Source: Lactobacillus sp. CBA3605 (GTDB lineage Bacteria; Bacillota; Bacilli; Lactobacillales; Lactobacillaceae). Taken from it: 64,000 bases of DNA. The stretch is from contig NZ_CP027190.1 in the NCBI RefSeq assembly GCF_002970915.1, positions 1,426,001-1,490,000 on the forward strand. The letters are read 5' to 3'. Below the pieces are notes generated by a model. That model saw nothing but the letters and a program-made list of their open reading frames with translations. It had not been told where the DNA came from and searched no databases. The translations under genes were made by a program, and so were the position numbers. Positions 53,633 to 61,300 of the stretch are shown one piece after another. Position 1 is the stretch's first letter. Each line of letters starts with the position of its first letter.

Positions 53633-54493
53633 ATGAAAGATTTTAAAGATAAGGTCATGTTTATTACCGGTGCGGCCCATGGGTTCGGACAAGTGATCGC
53701 TGAAGCTGGTGCTAAACGTGGGATGCGTCTCGCAATGGTTGATATTGACGAGCCTGCTTTAAAAATAACTTATCAAGCTGTTACGGATGCTGGGGCCACT
53801 GCGATTATGATTGGCGCAGATGTCACCAAAGAAGATGACGTGAATGCGGCCGTCGATCAAACTATGGCTAAATTTGGTCAGATTGATTTATTGGTTAATA
53901 ATGCCGGTATTGCATTACCCGGGCGGATTTGGGAATTACCAACTCGCGATTGGGAATGGATTATGCATATTAATTTGATGAGTCAAGTCTATGCAATGAA
54001 ACGAATTATTCCAATTATGCTGAAACAAAAGACCCATGCGGATATTTTAAACGTGGCGTCCATTGCCGGGTTGGTTGATACGCCAGGTATGCCGTCGTAC
54101 CATGCCAGTAAGTTTGCCTCAGTGGGGATGACCGAAGCGACAGCATATGATTTACAACGGATTAAAGCGGATATTGATATGCATGTGATGTGTCCTGGTT
54201 TTGTTCAGACGGACCTCTATCACACGGAAAGTCATCGGCCTGATCAATATCGGGATGATACCGATCCATACTATCAGAGTGAAGCTTACTTAAAAGGGCA
54301 ACAATTTGCGAAATATGTGATTACAACTGGGAAGCCAATTGACACGATTGCGGCGACGGTTTTTAAGGCGCTCGAAGATAATCGATTCTATATCCTGACG
54401 CATCCTGAATTTAACCCGTTGATTGCAGATCGAGTTGATCGGATTGTCCATGATGGTGCACCCGATGTGCACGTTATGGACGGGCTCATGTAA
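53633..54493 (+). CDS. Short-chain dehydrogenase/reductase
   Basis: A 286-residue classical SDR. The cofactor motif is TGAAHGFGQ near residue 12, LLVNNAGIAL is near 85, the catalytic Ser lies in NVASIAG near 140, and the Tyr/Lys pair is YHASK near 156. An acidic residue after the second strand (MVDIDE) favours NAD(H). The substrate is unknown. I chose the ATG at 53633, preceded by AAGGAGG. It leads a three-gene run with the decarboxylase-like and nitroreductase genes, all followed by a PucR-type regulator, which suggests a small catabolic or detoxifying pathway. Confidence 0.88.
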   Translation: MKDFKDKVMFITGAAHGFGQVIAEAGAKRGMRLAMVDIDEPALKITYQAVTDAGATAIMIGADVTKEDDVNAAVDQTMAKFGQIDLLVNNAGIALPGRIWELPTRDWEWIMHINLMSQVYAMKRIIPIMLKQKTHADILNVASIAGLVDTPGMPSYHASKFASVGMTEATAYDLQRIKADIDMHVMCPGFVQTDLYHTESHRPDQYRDDTDPYYQSEAYLKGQQFAKYVITTGKPIDTIAATVFKALEDNRFYILTHPEFNPLIADRVDRIVHDGAPDVHVMDGLM

Positions 54494-54523
54494 CGTTTTA
54501 GAATTAAAAAGGAGTGTTGAATA

Positions 54524-55369
54524 ATGGCTAGTTTTATTGCAAGTAATGACGATATGAAAAACTTTTTAAATCTGCCAAGTATGAATGATCAAGCTGGGAT
54601 TGGCTTTGCCTATGCAACGGATGAGACTCTATTGAAAAAATTAATTCCGGCACCGCTAAAATTATTAGCGCCAGTGGTTTGTGGTTACGTCGTTCACATG
54701 GGAAAACCGACATTTAGTGCCCCATATCTGGAACAAAGTTTATTTGCTTTGGTGAGCTACAAAGACAAGATGATGGGTGCCTATCCAATCTCGTTACTAC
54801 TGCACGGTCCTGGTGCTGAAAGTGGGGTTATCGCTGGTCGTGAAGGTGCCGGGATTCCTAAAAAGTTAGCCGATGCCATTGAATTACGCCGCAACGATAA
54901 TTCTGCGACAGCGACCGTCAAACGCCACGGCAAAACATTGCTAGATGTGTCATGGACGGCTGGCGAACTAAACGATCCATCAATCATGCAACAATTTGCG
55001 GGTCAATTGGCATTGGGTAAGGAAGCAGAAATGAATAGTTTCTTCTACACCTATGATTTAGATCAGCATCCCGATGGCTCCAATCATTTCACGAATGTTG
55101 AACTAGTGGCAACGCAATTACGGTCGTTAGCTGATCAAGTTGAACCTGGAAATTTGACGATTACCATGAATTCGACGGATGATGATCCGTTTGGCGAGCT
55201 AAAAGTTTTGAAACCACTTGGGGCAGCCTGGTTCCACTTTGACACTTCAGTCATGTTCAATACGTTGAAGTTAGAAACGGTTGATGCTGATGTGACGATG
55301 CCAAAATTATTAACTAGTCGCTATGATCGGACGTTCTTCAATCCGAAAGCGACCACATATACGATTTAG
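54524..55369 (+). CDS. Acetoacetate decarboxylase family protein
   Basis: A 281-residue protein with the family core ESGVIAGREGAGIPKKLADAIEL near residue 103. The Lys pair of IPKK corresponds to the Schiff-base Lys and its neighbour in acetoacetate decarboxylase. Members of the family include true decarboxylases and other Schiff-base lyases or aldolase-dehydratases, so the reaction here is open. AAAAGGAGTG precedes the ATG, 30 bases after the SDR gene; it ends 35 bases before the nitroreductase. Co-transcription with an SDR suggests a keto-acid or keto-ester substrate, which is inference. Confidence 0.88.
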   Translation: MASFIASNDDMKNFLNLPSMNDQAGIGFAYATDETLLKKLIPAPLKLLAPVVCGYVVHMGKPTFSAPYLEQSLFALVSYKDKMMGAYPISLLLHGPGAESGVIAGREGAGIPKKLADAIELRRNDNSATATVKRHGKTLLDVSWTAGELNDPSIMQQFAGQLALGKEAEMNSFFYTYDLDQHPDGSNHFTNVELVATQLRSLADQVEPGNLTITMNSTDDDPFGELKVLKPLGAAWFHFDTSVMFNTLKLETVDADVTMPKLLTSRYDRTFFNPKATTYTI

Positions 55370-55404
55370 TAGTGCGTTAAAATTAATGAAAAGAAGGGTT
55401 TAAT

Positions 55405-56064
55405 ATGACACAAACCAGACCTACAATGGTCAATAATGATTTTTCAGATGTCGTTTTTAATCGCCACTCAGTACGGGATTTTGATCCTGAAGTTAAGATT
55501 CCACGTCCCGAACTGCAAGCAATGATTGCGGAAGCAGCAAAGGCACCATCTGCTTGTAATTTACAATCATGGCATTTTGTGGTTATTGATACGCCAGCCG
55601 CTAAGGCTAAATTCAAGGAGTCAGTCATGAGCTTTAACTATCCGCAAGTTGATAGTGCAGCGGCGATTGTCTTTATTGCCGGTGATACGCAATCCCATTT
55701 CGTTTATCGAGATGTCTGGAATCAAGTTTATAAAGCCGGTAAAATTACTAAAGAACGTTTGGATCAAATCTTAGGGACGTTCCTGCCAATGTATGAACAT
55801 GCAACACCTGATTTTTTGAAATTTGATGCGACCATTGATTGTTCCATCGTTGGGATGCAGCTTTTATTGGTAGCTCGGGCTCACGGCTATGATGCGAATG
55901 CCTTTTCAGGGATTGATTTTGAACATATGATTCCGACGTTAGGCCTTGATCCAAAACGTTACATTCCGGTCATGGGGGTTGCACTTGGTAAGGCTGCGAC
56001 CGAACCATTGCAGACGGATCGTTATGATGCTAAGACCTTAACCGACTTTTTGTCAGTGGATTGA
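55405..56064 (+). CDS. Nitroreductase family oxidoreductase
   Basis: A 219-residue FMN enzyme. The FMN-phosphate motif is NRHSVRDFDP near residue 15, followed by AKAPSACNLQSWHFVVID near 48, and a C-terminal YIPVMGVALGKA. These enzymes use NAD(P)H to reduce nitro groups, quinones or flavins; the natural substrate is unknown. AAGAAGGG lies before the ATG. It is the last gene of the SDR/decarboxylase run and ends at a strong terminator. Confidence 0.9.
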   Translation: MTQTRPTMVNNDFSDVVFNRHSVRDFDPEVKIPRPELQAMIAEAAKAPSACNLQSWHFVVIDTPAAKAKFKESVMSFNYPQVDSAAAIVFIAGDTQSHFVYRDVWNQVYKAGKITKERLDQILGTFLPMYEHATPDFLKFDATIDCSIVGMQLLLVARAHGYDANAFSGIDFEHMIPTLGLDPKRYIPVMGVALGKAATEPLQTDRYDAKTLTDFLSVD

Positions 56065-56103
56065 ATTTGAAGCTGGTTATTGATGGTGGTTAACTACCGA
56101 ATT

Positions 56104-56136
56104 AGAATTTGGGATAAAACCCAAATTCTTTTTTTA
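56104..56136 (+). terminator. Terminator after the nitroreductase gene
   Basis: AGAATTTGGG (56104-56113) pairs perfectly with CCCAAATTCT (56120-56129), followed by T8. Confidence 0.92.
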
Positions 56137-56233
56137 TTACTGGGATTGGATCACTTTGTTTTATGGCCCTTTACAACAGCGCTTACATTGCCTATGATGA
56201 AGGCAATGAAGTCCGTTCATCTAAGGAGCCGAT

Positions 56234-57769
56234 ATGAAACTTAAACAAGTTATCCAACGCTTAGCGGCTAAGTTTGAAGTCACGACTAGCTTAACGACTG
56301 CGACCGCAGCATTAGTCATTAACCAAGCGCAATTTGAAAATAAGGGACGACCACCAATTGATGCCCAGACGTTATTATTACAGTTGCCAGTTGACCAGCA
56401 AGTTCGTTTAAGTTGCGATATGCAAGGTAGCTGGCAGGTTGTGGCGACTATTCAATTAGGTCCCAAGCAACTGACGGTTGCCCAAACACAAAATCAACTA
56501 TTAAAATTACTTTTTATGCTTGGACAGATATTGCAGCCCGTCACGACTGGCTTAACGACGCTTAATGATTTAGCGATTGATGCGATCACAGCTGACTTTG
56601 ATCCGATTTTTGACCGGGCGGTGCGATTAGTTCAAAATCCATTAGCGATTATTGATTTAAACGGGCAAGTCTTGTCTCGATCACATATGACAAAGCTAAA
56701 CGGTGCGAGTATACAAGCGGCGGTAGGTAACAATCAGATTGGGCGCTGGTTATTGGAGCGGGGATTTGCCCCGGAAAAGTTAGATTTTTTGACGCAAATC
56801 TATGTGGCCTCAGATCAGCTTTCGGCGGTCCCGATGTTAGTGACGCCACTGGCTCACCGGCAAGAACCCTTAGGCTATCTGGTGATGCCTGCATTGACGA
56901 CACCGTTAAACACACAGCATGCCTTACTGATTAATAGTTTAAGTAAAATTATTGCAGGTTCTTTAGTTAAGAATCAAATTATGACAACCGCAGCTTCTCA
57001 ACGAGACCGGCTACTTAATATGTTATTAACTGAACGTCAAAGTGCGACTTTTGATGCCCAATTTAAAGAACAAAATGCTAAGTTGCCAACTGAAATGGTC
57101 CTCATTAAGTGTGAGCCCTTAGCTGAGCAGGCGCCAATGATTTTGCAACAACGGCTCCAATATTTATTACGACCATTATTTGCGCAAAGTTTAATTTCGG
57201 TTTATCGGCAACACTGTTTGGCGCTGGTGACCATTAGTTTGGCAGCCTATAATAGTTTGGAATTTAAGGCGCAACTGCAGCAGATTACGAAGCAAGCTGA
57301 TTGTCGCTTGATTGTTTCAAATTATTATAACCAGCCGGAAGATACTGCGGCGGCCTATCTGGTGTGCAGCCGCACGGCCAAGTTAAAGACGATTCACAGT
57401 CGCGTGGTCTTTTGTGAAGATGAGTTTTATAACTTAGCGTTGGCGCGAGTTAATCATATTGAGATTTTACCGTTTTTCGTGAACCCGGCCTTAAAAGCGT
57501 TAATCAGCTATGATGCTAAGAATAAGACGACGTTAGTACCGACCTTGGATGCTTATTTAGTAGCGACGTGTAATTTAACGCGGACGGCTAAAAAGCTTTA
57601 CGTGCATCCGAATACGCTACGGAATCGGTTGAAAGCAATTACAACGATTACAGGGTGTGATTTACGTGATGCTGAGACTTGTTTTAAGTTGGCGTCAGGC
57701 TTTAAGTTACAGCGATTTTTGATTGATAATAACGATAGTCTGGCAACGAAGTCGATCCAACCAAATTAA
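56234..57769 (+). CDS. PucR/CdaR-type transcriptional regulator
   Basis: A 511-residue protein. It ends with a PucR-type helix-turn-helix (about residues 430-500): LDAYLVATCNLTRTAKKLYVHPNTLRNRLKAI. The central part contains a PAS/GAF-like sensing region (about 130-240, NPLAIIDLNGQVLSRS) and a diverged GGDEF-like middle domain. Such regulators usually activate neighbouring catabolic genes on binding a substrate. Its likely targets are the three-gene cluster just upstream, although a terminator separates them. TAAGGAGCCG precedes the ATG. A partial cre-like sequence lies about 60 bases before the start. Confidence 0.8.
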   Translation: MKLKQVIQRLAAKFEVTTSLTTATAALVINQAQFENKGRPPIDAQTLLLQLPVDQQVRLSCDMQGSWQVVATIQLGPKQLTVAQTQNQLLKLLFMLGQILQPVTTGLTTLNDLAIDAITADFDPIFDRAVRLVQNPLAIIDLNGQVLSRSHMTKLNGASIQAAVGNNQIGRWLLERGFAPEKLDFLTQIYVASDQLSAVPMLVTPLAHRQEPLGYLVMPALTTPLNTQHALLINSLSKIIAGSLVKNQIMTTAASQRDRLLNMLLTERQSATFDAQFKEQNAKLPTEMVLIKCEPLAEQAPMILQQRLQYLLRPLFAQSLISVYRQHCLALVTISLAAYNSLEFKAQLQQITKQADCRLIVSNYYNQPEDTAAAYLVCSRTAKLKTIHSRVVFCEDEFYNLALARVNHIEILPFFVNPALKALISYDAKNKTTLVPTLDAYLVATCNLTRTAKKLYVHPNTLRNRLKAITTITGCDLRDAETCFKLASGFKLQRFLIDNNDSLATKSIQPN

Positions 57770-57782
57770 AAGATGAGGATTT

Positions 57783-57839
57783 AAAAAGTGTTTGGTTTTT
57801 TGTGGGGTTTTCCTGCATTCAGCCCAAACGCTTTTTTTT
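57783..57839 (+). terminator. Terminator after the PucR-type gene
   Basis: AAAAGTGTTTGG pairs with CCAAACGCTTTT (one G-U) around a long loop and ends in T8. Confidence 0.8.
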
Positions 57840-58368
57840 AGTAAGTCGATTAGCCTAAAGATGAGACACAGCACGTTTAAAACAGTTCTTAAACTTTAAG
57901 AATAAAACTAAATTGCAAAAAAAAAATAAAAAAAATAAAAATCAAAAAAATGATAAAAAAATTAATGGAAGCGGGTTCATTTTAACGTGAAAGTTGTTAA
58001 ATTAAATCGATCCATTAACCAAAATATACCGGGTGAATACATAATTAGTTGAGTCGGTTGATAAACTAATCACGTCAGTTTGATACTGCGGCCATCAGTT
58101 TTATAACGCATATTAGATATAAATTATTAGAACCATAATCTTGATTTAACGGCTAAAAACGCCTGTGACAGTAGTTTTTGATTCTGTGCAAGTAAAGTGA
58201 CTTTCACATTTATATCCTGCAGGTCGATAAAGGTTAACGGGATTAATTATCCCCACGTATCAATAAATTGATGATACAATGTAGTTTGTCAATGACGATT
58301 AATGCATTGAATCAATTAAATAAAATTATATTTTGATACTTTTAAGATTTGTGAAAGAGGGCATAATT
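57840..58368. other. Long AT-rich upstream region of the giant surface protein
   Basis: About 530 bases with no gene. It has an A-rich tract near 57911-57962 (runs of eight to ten A separated by single T or C bases), a likely bent upstream element. The ribosome-binding site GAGGG is at 58357-58361. I see no clear promoter hexamers. The length suggests an elaborate regulatory region or a long untranslated leader. Confidence 0.5.
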
Positions 58369-61300
58369 GTGAAATTCTTGAGGAATACGGCTTTTAAAGG
58401 CGATCCTAAATTGCGATACAAGATGTTTAAAGTTGGCCGTTCTTGGGTGTTTACCACCATGGCGACTTTCGCTTTAACTGGTGGGATGCAATTAGCAGCC
58501 CATGCCGAGACGACAACTAATAATGAAACAACGGCGAGTGTGACTGCCACCAGTAGTGCGACGACTACTCACACTACCGTTGCGGATACTGATGATGCGT
58601 CAGCAACGGCATTGGCGGCTGCTACCAGTGCAGCAACAACGACAACCAGCAGTAGTACCAGCTCCAGCGCCACTGATGCAGCGTCATTAGCTGCAGCAAT
58701 GGCGACCGCTGCCAGTGGTAGCAGTAGTGTCGCTAGCAGCGATGCAACCAGTAGTAGTGCCACGGCTAGTACGAAAGCCAGTTCTACAACTTCATCAGCT
58801 GCAAGTAGCACCGCAACTAGTAGTAGCAGTACCGCTAGTGCAACCAGTAGCACTGCAGCTAGTGATGCGACGACGACCAGTGCAAGTAGCAGTAGCGCCG
58901 CGACCAAAACCAGTAGTGCGACTAGTAGCAGTACTGTAGAAACTAGCAGTGCCGCCAGTAGCACGGCAACAACCAGTTCAACGACAACTTCCACTGCGAG
59001 CTCAGCTGCAACTAGCAGTAGTACAACGGATACTGCTAGCGCCAGTGTTGCAGCAGTAACGAGCACTGATAATACCGTCACAGCAACTAGTGATGCGGAC
59101 AAACTGTCTTCGTCAGTCAGCAGTGCGGCGACTAATCAGAATTTAACGAGTCAAGCCACCGCTGATATTACTGATGAAGCTGCCGTTGCGGCTGCTCAGG
59201 CTAAAGCAGCTCGTAATGCTGCTAGCAAAGGCAATAACACCGATAGTAGTGCCGCCAATGCTGCAAATTCAGCTGCAAATTTGGCCTCTTCATATGCGGT
59301 TGCCGCTAGTAGTTACGCGAGCTTAGTTAATAATTTACAAACACAGAGTGCTTATAGCTCTGCCCAAAGTGCTTACCAAGAAGCCTTGAAGATGGCAGAT
59401 TTAGCTAAACATTATAATAGTTTGGCGAATATGTATTTAGATGCCGTTGATGATGGGGTGGGGACACCTTCAGACAACGCATTGAGTTACGCTGATGCCA
59501 TTAAGGCTGCTCAATCAGCTGCAACCGCCGCAGCTGACTATGCCACGACCGCTTCTTCAGCAGCCGAAACCGCGCGTAGTGCTGCAACTCAAGGTTTAGC
59601 TAGCATGGCAAGCAGTACATACGCTGTTGCCAGCGATGCTGCTAAAGCTGCCGAAGCTGCTGCTAGTTCAGCAGCTGATGCGGCCAATAGTGCTTATTTA
59701 GCAACACAATATGATAAAAATAGTTCCTCCGTTGCCGCTGCCTATAACACGGCAACGAGTAATGCTGCAGCCGCTTCAACTGCTGCAATTAATGCTAAAT
59801 CTGCTGCACAACAAGCTTCAGTCGCTTATGCCAATGCTGTATCAGCAGCGGCAGCCGATGATTATGCTGCTGGAAGTACCGCTTATTCAAGCGCTACGGT
59901 AAATATGACCACCACGGTTAATCAAAAGAATATTGCGACTGCGGCCAATTCAACCGCACAGTCAGCAGCTAGCACAGCCACAAGTATCTCAATTAGTGAT
60001 ACGGCCTCGTCAGCAGCTAAAGATGCGACGACTGCTAGTACCGCTAGTATTTCAGCAGCCAAACAAGCTAGTGAGGCAGCTAATTATGTTGGGACGCAGG
60101 CTTCACAATATGCGAGCTTAGCTAATTCAGCAGCATTGGCTGCGGCAGCCGCCTATGCGACGGCTAGCTTAGCAACCGCTGAGGCAGCTACAGCTACCAC
60201 CGCTAAAGATGCGAACTCGTATGCTCGAATCGCAGCTACTGCGGCGGAAGAAGCCAATAGTTACGCTGCAATCGCAGCAACGAACGCTACGTTAGCTAAA
60301 AAATTCAGTACGGATGTTTCTAATGAACAAACGGATGCTGATGGTGCAGTTCTGACAACTTCGGTTACTAATGAGACGATTAATGTCGGTAGTTCGGTTA
60401 ATCTAACCACTGATCTTTCAGGAATAGGGACCGGTTATACGACTTCTGGGAAAACCTATGTTTGGTACATGTCAACTGATGGTAAGACTTGGACCATTAT
60501 TAGCGGTGCCACGGCAGCTAGTTACAGTGCGTCAATGAATGTCGCTGGGACTTACTATTTCCAAGCTGTGATTTCTGGGTCGAAGACATTAGTTCTTTAT
60601 ACCACTAAATTTAAAGCTGCATCGAATGTTATGACAGTTGTGGTTACTGATCCAGCTGGAACGTACGCTGATCAAGCTAGCAGTTCTGCTAATGTTGCGT
60701 CAGACTACGCTAATGGTGCCAATTCAAATGCCAATGCAACTAGTGATGCGATTAAAAATGCCAGTTCTTCAGCTAACTTGAATGGATCTTTAGCTAGCTT
60801 TTATGCTAGTCAAGCCAATTCTTCTTACAAAGTTTCAAGCTCTTATGCAGCATTAGCTGCTAGTGCTGCTAGTGCCGCCAATGCTGCGCAAGCTAGTGCT
60901 GCAAGTTATGAAGCTAGTGGAAATTATGAATTGGCTAGCTCATATGCTGTTAATGCGGCTAGTTACGCTAACGATGCGAATTCATATGCAACATTGGGCT
61001 CAACCGCTGCTTCAGCAGCGATGGCTGCACTAAATACGGCGCTAGAAAAAGCGGTCAGTGAAACTGAAGATAACGCCGCTGCTGACTATTTAGCCTCAAG
61101 CTATGCCGCCGCCGCCGCCGCTGCCGCTTCTTCAGCGGCCAAGCAAGCTAGTTTAGCGGCCTCCAATGCCAACAATGCCAACAATGCTTATACTGCTTCA
61201 CCTAACTTCAATAATGGAACGGCCAGCTATTCTTCTGCTGCCGCTTCCGCCGCTTCCGCCGCTCAATCTTATGCGGCTGATGCTAGTGCCGCTGCCAGCT

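Noticed and set aside
56167..56180. cre-like site upstream of the PucR-type gene
   Set aside because: Two mismatches at conserved positions (CAACAGCGCTTACA read on either strand), so not listed as a feature.
58569..59102. Minus-strand frame rich in Ala, Val and Leu
   Set aside because: Antisense of the Ser/Thr/Ala-rich part of the surface adhesin; compositional artefact.
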